Source: Bacteroidales bacterium
GTDB taxonomy: Bacteria; Bacteroidota; Bacteroidia; Bacteroidales; Muribaculaceae
Direction: 5' to 3'
NCBI GenBank assembly: GCA_004552395.1
Contig: SFOK01000007.1
Location: 1-35,964 of the forward strand
Length of the DNA: 35,964 nt
Each line of letters opens with the position of its first letter. The stretch's first letter is position 1. Positions 14,390-22,409 of the stretch are shown here, in pieces. Made by a program: the position numbers and the translations under genes. Below the pieces are notes generated by a model. The model had not been told where the DNA came from, searched no databases, and saw only the letters and a program-made list of their open reading frames with translations.

Positions 14390-15658
14390 ATGAAACGCAT
14401 ATTCAACATAACATCACTGCTGCTGCTGGCGCTCTGCGGGGTCTTCAGCTCGTGCGACAAAGAGGATCCGTTTACCGGACCCGACGGCCAGGGTAGCGGT
14501 ACAGCCAACTTCCGCAAGATGCTCGTGGAGGTAAAGAACGAGGAGGTGGTGAAAGCCGCCGCCGTGGATGTGAATACCTTCCTGGTGACCATAACCGACG
14601 ACCGCAGCGGGGATGTCGCCTGGTCCGGCACATACGCAGACCTTCCCGAGGTGCTCTCACTGCCCGTGGGCAACTACACAGTGAAAGTGAACTCGCCCGA
14701 GAACCCCGACGCCGACTGGGATAAGCCCTACTTCGAGGGCACTCAGACATTCTCGATCACAGAGGATGACATCACGACCGTGGATCCGGTTGTCTGCAAG
14801 TTGAGCAACGTGAAAGTGACTGTGATTTTCGACGACAAACTTCGCGCCGTGCTCGGCGACGATGTGAAAGTGACTGTGGTGGCCTGCGACAACGGACGCC
14901 TCGAGTTCACTCCCTCCGAGACCCGTTCCGGCTACTTCAAATACATAGGGAAAGAGGGCAACTCCGCCACTATGGTGGCCACCTTCACGGGCACAGTCGA
15001 CGAGAACTACGAGGAGAACTTCCGCACATACACCGAAGTGGCTCCCGGCAACCACTACAAGATCACTTACACGCTGAAAGGTGTGGAGCCCGACGTGCCC
15101 GAGCAGACCGGCACAATCACACCGGGCGTCTATGTGGACTCATACGTGGAGGATGTGAACCTGACCATCGACCTCGATGTGCCCGACGATCCTCTGGATC
15201 CGGACCGTCCCGGCGAGGACCCCGACAACCCGGATAATCCCGACAACCCCGATCAAGGCGAGAAACCGACACTGACGCTGACACCAGGCCTGAGCTTCGA
15301 GACACCGAACACAGTGACCGACGGCATGGTGGCTGTGGTGACCGTCCACAGCTCGGCAGCAGGCGGTCTGACATCGTTCACAGTGGATATCGACTCCAAC
15401 ACACTGACACCGGAAGAGCTTCAGGGTGTGGGACTTACCAGCCATCTCGACCTTGTTAACCCCGGCCAATTCGCCACGGCCCTCGCCGGCCTCGGTTTCC
15501 CCGTCAATGTGGGAGGCCAGACCGATCCGGCGCCGATGGTCCTGACCGACTTCCTGCCGCTTCTCAGCGGCCTTGGCCCCGGCACTCACAACTTCATACT
15601 GAAAGTGGGCGATGCCAACGGTGTGACTACCAAGACACTTACATTTATAACCCTTTAA
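14390..15658 (+). CDS. DUF4493 surface lipoprotein without the PCMF module
   Basis: A 422-residue predicted lipoprotein: signal peptide, lipobox cysteine C22 (FSSC), then DKED as an acidic surface-export signal. Residues about 35-240 are DUF4493-like (SLPVGNYTVKVNSPENPDADWDKPYFEGTQTFSI, then CKLSNVKVTVIF). A Pro/Asp/Asn linker (about 260-285) made of DNP repeats follows, then a beta-rich domain (about 290-422) resembling the middle part of its two neighbours. It ends where those continue into FN3 and PCMF modules, so it is a short paralogue and not an obvious frameshift product: the stop is followed at once by a new gene. It begins 48 bases after the inverted-repeat element, and function is unknown. 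Confidence 0.8.
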   Translation: MKRIFNITSLLLLALCGVFSSCDKEDPFTGPDGQGSGTANFRKMLVEVKNEEVVKAAAVDVNTFLVTITDDRSGDVAWSGTYADLPEVLSLPVGNYTVKVNSPENPDADWDKPYFEGTQTFSITEDDITTVDPVVCKLSNVKVTVIFDDKLRAVLGDDVKVTVVACDNGRLEFTPSETRSGYFKYIGKEGNSATMVATFTGTVDENYEENFRTYTEVAPGNHYKITYTLKGVEPDVPEQTGTITPGVYVDSYVEDVNLTIDLDVPDDPLDPDRPGEDPDNPDNPDNPDQGEKPTLTLTPGLSFETPNTVTDGMVAVVTVHSSAAGGLTSFTVDIDSNTLTPEELQGVGLTSHLDLVNPGQFATALAGLGFPVNVGGQTDPAPMVLTDFLPLLSGLGPGTHNFILKVGDANGVTTKTLTFITL

Positions 15659-15676
15659 AGCACAGGAGATTAAGAA

Positions 15677-17815
15677 ATGAAAAAACAATTTTCAATTCTA
15701 CTGCTCGGAATGGGAGCAGCTATGGGAGCAATCCTCTCCTCCTGCTCGGCCGACGAGCCGCTGTATGAGGGTGAAGGCGTGCTGAAAATGAAGATGGTGG
15801 TTAACTCCACCCTCACCCGCGCCGAGAGCGACCAGCAGGCTTTGGCCGACAAGTGTACGGTATATGTGAGCGGCTCGAAAGGCCTGCTCTACAAATACGA
15901 AGGGCTCGACAATGTGCCTTCCGACCTTTATCTTAAGGCCGGCAGCTATGTGGCCGAGGCCTGGACGGGCGACTCCGTATCGGCCAGCTTCGACGCCAAA
16001 TTCTACAAGGCTTACGAGCCTTTCACCATCACGAAGGGTGATGTGAAGAATGTGGTGCTCAACTGCAAGATAGCCAATGTGGTGGCCTCGATCAACCCCG
16101 AGCCCATCATAGCCGAGGCGCTCAAGGACTACAAAGTGACAGTGAGCCACAGCCGCGGATCGCTCGAATTCAACGAGGAGAACGCCAAGACGGCCCACGG
16201 CTATTTCATGCTTCCCAACGCCGACAAGGACCTGAAATGGACCATCACCGGCAAGACCGAGGATGGCAAAGACTTCACCAAGAGCGGTGTGATAGAGAAT
16301 GTGGAGCGCGCGCATGAGTATGTGCTCAACATCCGCTACACACCTTCTTCCACAACCCAGGGCGGCGGCGTGATCACAGTGACTGTGGACGACACCGAGC
16401 TTCTTATCGAGGATACTATCGAGCTTACCGGCGCACCGGCAATCTCCGGCGTAGGTTTCGACATAGACCAGACACTGGCCGGCGAGCAGGGATCGTTCGT
16501 GAAGCGTTCGCTCTATGTGGAGGCGTTCGACGGACTGAGCAGCCTTCTTGTGAGCACCCCGACACCTGCAGCTTTCGGTTTCCCGCAGGGTGACTTCGAC
16601 TTCATCACCATGACCGATCAGGCGCGCACAAATTTGGAGAACGCGGGTGTGACCTGCGCATACACAGTGGCCGACGGAAAGGCTAAAGCGCGTATCGTGA
16701 TGGAAGACAAGGTGTTCAACAATCTGGCCAACGGCGAATATGAGCTTAAGCTCACCGCCACCGACCTTGCAGGCAAGACCCGCAACCGCACTCTCCACAT
16801 CATGGTGAGCGACGCTTCGGTGGTAGTGAAAGAGTCCAGCTGGACAGAGGTTTACGCCACACACGCCACTTTCCACGGCGAGATCATGAAAGATGACGTG
16901 ACCAACCCCGGCTTCCGCTATCGCAAGGCCGGCAGCGGTGCCGACTGGCAGTTCGTGGCCGCCGTTATGGAGCGTCCCGGCCGCCGCGCCGCATCGCGCG
17001 CCTACTCCGCTCAGGTGACCGGTCTGGAGCCCGGCACACGCTATGAGTATCAGGCCGTTTGCGACGGCTATGAGAATCCGCAGATAGCCACGATAACCAC
17101 AGAGAGCGTCTTCACACTGCCCAACGCCGGCTTCGAAAGCTGGAGCAAGAACGACAAAGGCGCATGGATACCTTCGGCTACAGGCAATGTAGAGTTCTGG
17201 GATTCAGGTAACCACGGTTCTATCTCGATGAAGAAGAATGTGACCGAGCCTGTGGAGGCGCCCAAACATGGCGGCAGTCAGGCAGTCCGCCTGAGCTCAC
17301 AGTTCGTGGGCATGGGTACGATCGGTAAGTTTGCTGCAGGAAACCTCTTCGCCGGCACATACGACAAGACCGTGGGCACCAACGGCGAGCTGACCTTCGG
17401 TCGCACTTACAACGGCTCACGCCCCGTGAAGCTCAGAGGTTACCTCTACTATCATCCCGGCACAGTGGACTATGCCGAATCGGGAGCCGGCGTCAGCGAG
17501 GGCCAGACCGATGTGGGCACAGTCTATGTGGCACTTACCACACAGAGCGTACCTGTGAAGACCAAGACCAAAGAGCTCTTCGACCCGAACGCATCGTATG
17601 TGATAGCTTACGGCGCACTCGATCTGAATTCGGATTACGGCACAAGCAGCGCCCTGAAAGAGTTCGAGATCACACTCGAATACAACAAGGCGCGCGAGCT
17701 TCTGAGCCGTCCGACACACCTTGTGATCGTGGCTTCGGCATCGAAATATGGCGATTATTTCTCCGGCTCCTCAGAGAGTGTGATGGTAATCGACGATCTG
17801 GAACTTGTCTATTGA
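15677..17815 (+). CDS. Surface lipoprotein with DUF4493, FN3-like and PCMF modules
   Basis: A 712-residue predicted surface lipoprotein. Lipobox cysteine C23 (LSSC) is followed by SADEP. DUF4493 spans about 30-240 and has the typical opening VNSTLTRAESD and the line LYLKAGSYVAEAWTGDSVSASFD. A beta-rich middle domain spans about 250-385 and an FN3-like domain about 385-475 (VTGLEPGTRYEYQAVCDGY). The PCMF domain starts at 481 (LPNAGFESWS) and carries FVGMGTIGKFAAGNLFAG, GTNGELTFGR and ASASKYGDYFSG. These PCMF motifs recur nearly word for word in the protein at 19878-21455. The upstream AGGAGA, 10 bases before the ATG, is an unusually good Shine-Dalgarno-like sequence for this phylum. Function is unknown. 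Confidence 0.85.
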   Translation: MKKQFSILLLGMGAAMGAILSSCSADEPLYEGEGVLKMKMVVNSTLTRAESDQQALADKCTVYVSGSKGLLYKYEGLDNVPSDLYLKAGSYVAEAWTGDSVSASFDAKFYKAYEPFTITKGDVKNVVLNCKIANVVASINPEPIIAEALKDYKVTVSHSRGSLEFNEENAKTAHGYFMLPNADKDLKWTITGKTEDGKDFTKSGVIENVERAHEYVLNIRYTPSSTTQGGGVITVTVDDTELLIEDTIELTGAPAISGVGFDIDQTLAGEQGSFVKRSLYVEAFDGLSSLLVSTPTPAAFGFPQGDFDFITMTDQARTNLENAGVTCAYTVADGKAKARIVMEDKVFNNLANGEYELKLTATDLAGKTRNRTLHIMVSDASVVVKESSWTEVYATHATFHGEIMKDDVTNPGFRYRKAGSGADWQFVAAVMERPGRRAASRAYSAQVTGLEPGTRYEYQAVCDGYENPQIATITTESVFTLPNAGFESWSKNDKGAWIPSATGNVEFWDSGNHGSISMKKNVTEPVEAPKHGGSQAVRLSSQFVGMGTIGKFAAGNLFAGTYDKTVGTNGELTFGRTYNGSRPVKLRGYLYYHPGTVDYAESGAGVSEGQTDVGTVYVALTTQSVPVKTKTKELFDPNASYVIAYGALDLNSDYGTSSALKEFEITLEYNKARELLSRPTHLVIVASASKYGDYFSGSSESVMVIDDLELVY

Positions 17816-17827
17816 TCCACACTAATA

Positions 17828-17858
17828 TTCCCGAGGCGGCTGATACCCGCCTCGGGAA
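17828..17858 (+). terminator. Strong hairpin inside the lipoprotein cluster
   Basis: TTCCCGAGGCGG (17828-17839) and CCGCCTCGGGAA (17847-17858) form a perfect 12-base stem with a 7-base loop, 12 bases after a stop codon. The downstream T-run is short (ACCATTTTCC). It may end or attenuate transcription between the lipoprotein genes and the two barrel genes. Confidence 0.65.
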
Positions 17859-17866
17859 ACCATTTT

Positions 17867-17920
17867 CCGGAGCGCTTCCGGGACGAGAGATGAAACCACA
17901 GGCCGGGAAGAGGCCCGGCC
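17867..17920 (+). promoter_or_regulatory. Two further hairpins before the first barrel gene
   Basis: CCGGA/TCCGG (17867-17871/17877-17881) and GGCCGGG/CCCGGCC (17901-17907/17914-17920) follow the hairpin at 17828-17858. Together they make the 129-base spacer almost wholly structured. They could stabilise a processed mRNA end or tune expression of the barrel genes. No TAnnTTTG promoter is present here. Confidence 0.4.
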
Positions 17921-17944
17921 GCAACAAACACAGGCAACCTACTG

Positions 17945-18682
17945 ATGTCGAGATTTCTCAAATACATTCTGCTTCTCTGCGCGGCTTTGGGCACCATACC
18001 CTGCGGCGCGCAAGAGGAGTTCAAACGCGATCTGGAGTCGGTGGTCTTCGTGCCCAAGGGGCAGTGGGTCACCGGCGTGAGTGTGAACTATTCGCAGACG
18101 AACCAGAACGACTATCAGTTCTTCATACTGGAGAATCTGTCGGGCGACACGTACTCGTTCAAGGTGGCGCCGATGCTGCTGTATGTGTTCAAGGACGACA
18201 TGGGCGCCGGCGGCAAGTTCGTGTATTCGCGCAACCTGACCAAGCTGGAGCAGGGCGACATAGTGCTCGACTCCGAGACGAGTTACTCGGTGGAGAATCT
18301 GTACCGTCTGAGCCACAACTACTCAGTGATGGGAATCTACCGCAATTACTTCTCGCTTGGGCGCAGCAAGCGTTTCGGTTTCTTCAACGAGGTGCAGCTC
18401 GAGTTGGGCGGCGGCCAGTCGAAGCTGATGAAAGGGAAGAGCACCGAGATCACCGGAGCCTACGAGACGAATTTCCACATGAATGTGGGTCTGGCGCCCG
18501 GCATAGTGATATTCCTCAACAACTATTCCGCACTTGAGGTGAATGTGGGGGTGCTCGGCTTCAACTATACGCATACCAAGCAGATCAACGACCGGATCTA
18601 CGAGAGCCACCGCCACTCGAAAGGGGCGAACTTCCGCATAAACCTGTTTTCGATAACGTTCGGAATGAATTTCTACCTGTAA
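17945..18682 (+). CDS. Small outer-membrane beta-barrel protein, paralogue A
   Basis: A 245-residue protein with a signal peptide (about 1-20, ending near CGAQE) followed by alternating polar and aromatic strands, ending in GMNFYL, an aromatic-rich strand typical of a barrel end. No known family was recognised. It is clearly related to the next gene: FVPKGQWVTGVSVNYSQ, the SKRFGFFNEVQLEL segment, APGIVIFLNNYSALEVNVGVLGF and SKGANFRINLFSITFGMNFYL all have counterparts there. Strand content suggests about 8-10 beta-strands. It lies between PCMF lipoprotein genes, so a role in exporting, anchoring or interacting with them is a reasonable inference but not shown. Confidence 0.75.
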   Translation: MSRFLKYILLLCAALGTIPCGAQEEFKRDLESVVFVPKGQWVTGVSVNYSQTNQNDYQFFILENLSGDTYSFKVAPMLLYVFKDDMGAGGKFVYSRNLTKLEQGDIVLDSETSYSVENLYRLSHNYSVMGIYRNYFSLGRSKRFGFFNEVQLELGGGQSKLMKGKSTEITGAYETNFHMNVGLAPGIVIFLNNYSALEVNVGVLGFNYTHTKQINDRIYESHRHSKGANFRINLFSITFGMNFYL

Positions 18683-18695
18683 GAGACCAAACAAG

Positions 18696-19844
18696 ATGAA
18701 AAGAATCGCACTTTTAACACTCTTTATATCGGCCCTCTTTCAGGTGAGCCACGCCCTGACTCCGGCAACCGCGCTGAGGGCGGCCGGAGAATCCGCCCAA
18801 AGATCGCAAACCGGCGTCTCAAACGGGCTCATGGGGCCGAAGACAGAGCTGCGGCTCGACACAGTATATGTGACTGTAAAAGGGACGCGGTTTGAAGGTA
18901 AGCCGGCTCGCGGCAGCGCCGGGAGCACACTGCGGATGGACACCGTTTTCGAGGTAGGCAACGCCGGGGGCAACACCACACCAGGGCGTTATATCTACGT
19001 GCCCGACTCGCTGGCTCCCGGAGTGGAGAAAGTGCTGAAAGGATACGCCATGATAGTGAACGACGACTATCATCCGGACCCCGACGAGCGCGTGATAGTG
19101 CAAGGCGACACGATAAGCCCTGTCCTGAAGGAGCGCAACCTGGGGCGGTATGACCGCGGCCTGTTCAACTATATCTTCATACCGAAAGGAGAATGGTCGA
19201 TAGGCGCCACGGCCTCATACGGCGAGTTCGACACCGAGGACTCCAAACTGCTTGACCTTGTGGACAACGCCGACTTCAGTGTGAGCGCCTACTCCATAAA
19301 GCCCTACATGAGCTACGCGATACGCAACAACCTGACCGTAGGATTGCGCTTCGGCTACACGCGCGCGAAGGCGAACTTAGGGTCGCTCAACGTGGACTTT
19401 GACGACGATCTGAACTTCTCGATAGAGGACGCCGGCTACCGCAATGAGAAATACACCGCGGCGCTGACGCTGCGGCAATACATAGGTCTGGCGCGCAGCG
19501 GCCGCTTCGGCATCTTCAACGAAGCAGAGCTTGCCTTCTCGTCGGGCAATTCGACGTTCCGCCGACTGTATGGCGGGCAGCCCAAGACCACCCGGACCAC
19601 TTACATGGACGCGCATCTTGTGTTCTCGCCCGGTCTGACAGTGTTCATCATGGAGCAGGTCAGCTTCGACGTGAGCTTCGGAGTGTTCGGCTATTCGATA
19701 CGCAACGAGCGGCAGCGCACCACCACGGAAGTGGCCGAGGGCGAGGAACCTGTAGAGCCCGAGACCGGCAACCGCTTCACATCGGGCGCCAACTTCCGCT
19801 TCAATATCTTCAACATCAATTTCGGACTGGCCGTGCATTTCTGA
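18696..19844 (+). CDS. Outer-membrane beta-barrel protein with an N-terminal extension, paralogue B
   Basis: A 382-residue protein starting 13 bases after paralogue A. Residues 1-20 are a signal peptide. Residues about 21-150 form an extra region absent from paralogue A, probably periplasmic, with two similar LRLDTVYVTVKG / LRMDTVFEVG segments. From about 158 (FIPKGEWSIGATASYGE) to the end it aligns with paralogue A, including SGRFGIFNEAELAFSSG, SPGLTVFIMEQVSFDVSFGVFGY and TSGANFRFNIFNINFGLAVHF. An acidic loop near residue 345 (EVAEGEEPVEPETG) would face outward. The function is unknown; the shared operon and sequence suggest the two barrels act together or as alternatives. Confidence 0.75.
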   Translation: MKRIALLTLFISALFQVSHALTPATALRAAGESAQRSQTGVSNGLMGPKTELRLDTVYVTVKGTRFEGKPARGSAGSTLRMDTVFEVGNAGGNTTPGRYIYVPDSLAPGVEKVLKGYAMIVNDDYHPDPDERVIVQGDTISPVLKERNLGRYDRGLFNYIFIPKGEWSIGATASYGEFDTEDSKLLDLVDNADFSVSAYSIKPYMSYAIRNNLTVGLRFGYTRAKANLGSLNVDFDDDLNFSIEDAGYRNEKYTAALTLRQYIGLARSGRFGIFNEAELAFSSGNSTFRRLYGGQPKTTRTTYMDAHLVFSPGLTVFIMEQVSFDVSFGVFGYSIRNERQRTTTEVAEGEEPVEPETGNRFTSGANFRFNIFNINFGLAVHF

Positions 19845-19877
19845 GGCACCGCGCCGGGCCGTCAACAACAGAGAGCA

Positions 19878-21455
19878 ATGATCCGACCAAGACACACATA
19901 CCTACTCCTTCTGCTGATGCCGCTGCTCCTGTCAGCAGGGTGCATCAAGAACGACATACCTTACCCCCGGATAGCCCAAAACATACTCACCATATCGGCC
20001 GAAGGCGAGATCTCGCCCGCCGTAATCGACACCAAGACGCTGACCGTGGAGCTTAACCTCGGCGAAGAGGTTAACATCAAGAAGGTCCGTTTCGACGATT
20101 TCACCTACACCGAAGGGGCCGAGACATCGGTGAATCTGCTCGAGGGGAGCTACGACCTGAGCTCACCCGTCAAGGTGGTGCTCAGCAAATATCAGAGCTA
20201 CGAATGGATCCTCTCGGCCAAGCAGACCATAGAGCGTTACTTCACAGTGAACGGCCAGATTGGCGAGACATACATAGACGAGATCGGCCGGCGCATCATA
20301 CTGTATGTGCCGACGAGTGCCGACAAGTCGCATCTGCAACTGACCGGCATCAAGCTCGGGCCGGCCAACATCACGCGGATGGTGCCCGACCTGAGCGCCG
20401 GCGACTATATCGACGCCTCGAAGCCGATCCACATATCCGTGACAGCGTTCGGCGAAACGGAGGACTGGACCGTGTATGTGGACACCACCGAAGCGATTGT
20501 GACCACGACGCAAGCCGACGCGTGGGTGAATGTGGTGTGGATATACGGCACGGCGCCCGACGACGCGCAGAACGGCTTCCAGTACCGGCGGACCGATTCG
20601 GCCGAATGGATCGACGTGCCCGAGCAGTATGTGACGCACGGCACAGGCACGTTCTCATGCTATATACCTCATCTTCAGCCTCTGACACAGTACACCGTAA
20701 GGGCCCGGAGCGACAATAATTTCGGCAACGAGATCACCGTGACCACAGAGGCCGGGCGCGACCTGCCCGATGCCGATCTGGACAGCTGGTGGCTCGACGG
20801 CAAGGTATGGTGCCCGTGGGCAGAGAACGGCACGCGTTTCTGGGACACCGGCAACAAAGGCGCGGCCACACTGGGACAGAGCAATGTGACGCCCACAGAG
20901 AACACCTCGACAGGATCGGGGCGCGCGGCTCAGCTCGAGACCAGGTTTGTGGGCATAGCCGGCATAGGCAAGTTGGCGGCCGGATCGCTCTACGCCGGCG
21001 AGTTCGTGAAAGTGGACGGCACGAACGGCATACTGCATTTCGGACGTCCGTGGGATTGCAGGCCCACAAAGCTGAAAGGCTATTATTCCTACCACAGCGA
21101 GCCGATCAACTATGCCAACGACGAGTGGAAGAGCCTTATAGGGCGCCCGGATTCGTGTCACATATGGGTAGCGCTCGGCGACTGGGATCAGCCCTGGGAG
21201 ATACGCACCAACCCGAAGAACCGCCGTCTCTTCAACAAACATGATCCGGGCGTGATAGCCTACGGAGAGCTTGTGCGCGGATCCGACACGAACGGCTATC
21301 AGACTTTCGAGATACGGTTTGAATATTACGCCACGAACCGCAAGCCTAAGTATCTGCTTGTGGTTTCGTCGGCATCGAAATACGGCGATTACTTCACCGG
21401 CGGCACGGGTTCGATGCTGCTGCTCGACCAGCTCTCGCTGAGCTACGATTATTAG
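19878..21455 (+). CDS. PCMF-domain surface lipoprotein
   Basis: A 525-residue predicted lipoprotein. Lipobox cysteine C22 (LSAGC) is followed by IKNDIPYP, a start common in Bacteroidota PCMF proteins. Residues about 25-210 form one or two beta-sandwich modules different from DUF4493 (ILTISAEGEISPAVID, then a second repeat near FTVNGQIG). An FN3-like domain covers about 210-292. The PCMF domain (PF13201) begins at 296 (LPDADLDSWW) and shares FVGIAGIGKLAAGSLYAG, GTNGILHFGR, RPTKLKGYYSYH and SSASKYGDYFTG with the 15677-17815 protein. It therefore has the same C-terminal module on a different N-terminal module, and follows paralogue B by 33 bases. The function is unknown. Confidence 0.85.
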   Translation: MIRPRHTYLLLLLMPLLLSAGCIKNDIPYPRIAQNILTISAEGEISPAVIDTKTLTVELNLGEEVNIKKVRFDDFTYTEGAETSVNLLEGSYDLSSPVKVVLSKYQSYEWILSAKQTIERYFTVNGQIGETYIDEIGRRIILYVPTSADKSHLQLTGIKLGPANITRMVPDLSAGDYIDASKPIHISVTAFGETEDWTVYVDTTEAIVTTTQADAWVNVVWIYGTAPDDAQNGFQYRRTDSAEWIDVPEQYVTHGTGTFSCYIPHLQPLTQYTVRARSDNNFGNEITVTTEAGRDLPDADLDSWWLDGKVWCPWAENGTRFWDTGNKGAATLGQSNVTPTENTSTGSGRAAQLETRFVGIAGIGKLAAGSLYAGEFVKVDGTNGILHFGRPWDCRPTKLKGYYSYHSEPINYANDEWKSLIGRPDSCHIWVALGDWDQPWEIRTNPKNRRLFNKHDPGVIAYGELVRGSDTNGYQTFEIRFEYYATNRKPKYLLVVSSASKYGDYFTGGTGSMLLLDQLSLSYDY

Positions 21456-21521
21456 CGCCAGACGGGGGCGGCTCGGCCTGTTCGGCAAACCAATCGGGCC
21501 GCAGAGGTGTTTTTATACCGT

Positions 21522-22148
21522 ATGAATCCTGCGAAACATATACGGCATATCCTGAGAAGTGCCCTACTGATAGCTTTGGCGGTGGCTATGGCGATGCCAG
21601 CCCGGGCCAGGGAGTTCTATTACCCTCAGGGCGGAAGCCAGAAGGCTGTGGGGCTATCGACGGATGTGATCTCGATAGGACTGCCCGTGGCGGCGGCGTG
21701 TCTGATAGTGGCCAAGAAGGACTGGGACGGCCTGCTGCGCGCATCGCTTGAGACAGCGGGAGTGCTCGGGACAAGCTATCTGCTCAAAGAGGTGGTTCAC
21801 TCCGAGCGTCCCGACCATTCCGACGACCGCGGCATGCCTTCGCTTCACGCCGCGACAACATTTCTGACGGCCTCATTCCTGCTGCGGCGCTACGGATGGC
21901 AGTCCGGCGCCGTGTGCTACGCACTTGCGGCCTACACGAGCTGGGGACGCATCTACTGCAAGAAACACAATTTCTGGCAGGTACTTGCGGGTGCGGGGAT
22001 AGGCACGGCGGCCGGTTTGCTTTTCACCACCCCTTACATGAAAAAGCACAATGTGACGTTAGCGCCGACTCTGCTTCCCACTCCTTCGCCGATTCCGCAC
22101 AAGTCGCCCGATTTCTCTTTGACACTGACAGCGAAGATCAGATTCTGA
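21522..22148 (+). CDS. PAP2 superfamily phosphatase
   Basis: A 208-residue membrane or exported protein of the type 2 phosphatidic acid phosphatase family, which acts on lipid phosphates such as undecaprenyl pyrophosphate or lipid A. The N-terminus is hydrophobic with possible signal cleavage at ARA. The three motifs are KEVVHSERP (K89-x6-RP), MPSLHA with H109, and WGRIYCKKHNFWQV (R143-x5-H149). In the third motif the usual Asp three residues after the His is Gln153. The ATG at 21522 was chosen over a GTG at 21507 because it gives the cleaner signal start. It lies 66 bases after the PCMF lipoprotein gene on the same strand, so it may belong to that cluster; the substrate is unknown. Confidence 0.85.
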   Translation: MNPAKHIRHILRSALLIALAVAMAMPARAREFYYPQGGSQKAVGLSTDVISIGLPVAAACLIVAKKDWDGLLRASLETAGVLGTSYLLKEVVHSERPDHSDDRGMPSLHAATTFLTASFLLRRYGWQSGAVCYALAAYTSWGRIYCKKHNFWQVLAGAGIGTAAGLLFTTPYMKKHNVTLAPTLLPTPSPIPHKSPDFSLTLTAKIRF

Positions 22149-22211
22149 GGGTAAGAGGCGGCCTCACCGAGCAGGGTGATATCGCATAATATGTCGCATA
22201 AAATCAGACTA

Positions 22212-22243
22212 TTTGCGGGAGTCAAGTTTTTTTTGTACTTTTG
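22212..22243 (+). promoter_or_regulatory. Promoter of the nucleotide-sugar dehydratase gene
   Basis: TTTG (22212-22215), 20 bases, then TACTTTTG (22236-22243) matches the Bacteroidota consensus fully. Transcription would start about 22248-22250, giving a leader of about 160 bases. This separates the gene from the lipoprotein cluster. Confidence 0.85.
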
Positions 22244-22247
22244 CGTA

Positions 22248-22343
22248 ATGAATAAGCCCGCTGTTGCAACCGAGCAGAAATGCGACAGCCCACCTTTCGG
22301 CCGGGCAGGATGCCGGGACGGAAGAATTATCCTCTTACCGTGA
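22248..22343 (+). CDS. Possible 31-codon leader ORF (doubtful)
   Basis: An ATG at 22248 opens a 31-codon frame (MNKPAVATEQKC... to LLP) ending in TGA at 22341-22343. The ATG falls at or within a few bases of the predicted transcription start, so it would be read leaderless if at all. The same sequence forms good RNA helices, which argues for a structural rather than coding role. Confidence 0.2.
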   Translation: MNKPAVATEQKCDSPPFGRAGCRDGRIILLP

Positions 22344-22409
22344 GAATGTTCCGTACGCAACGGTGTCGTACAGAGCCATATCTGAGTTTTCGCATCATAT
22401 CCATAACCC
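22250..22409 (+). ncRNA. Structured 5' leader of the dehydratase gene (unknown class)
   Basis: Consecutive helices are visible. GCTGTTGCA (22260-22268) pairs with TGCGACAGC (22281-22289), 9 pairs with one G-U. CTTTCG (22294-22299) pairs with CGGAAG (22319-22324) and encloses CC-GGC/GCC-GG (22301-22306/22312-22317). GTACG (22353-22357) pairs with CGTAC (22367-22371). No known riboswitch consensus was recognised. Its place between a strong promoter and a surface-polysaccharide gene suggests cis-regulation. Confidence 0.5.

Noticed and set aside
15698..16876. 392-codon minus-strand frame opposite the third lipoprotein gene
   Set aside because: Same shadow effect; no promoter motif or recognisable domain.
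22250..22409. Cobalamin, TPP, FMN or 6S RNA assignment of the folded leader
   Set aside because: None of the conserved sequence blocks of these classes was found, so it is left as unknown.
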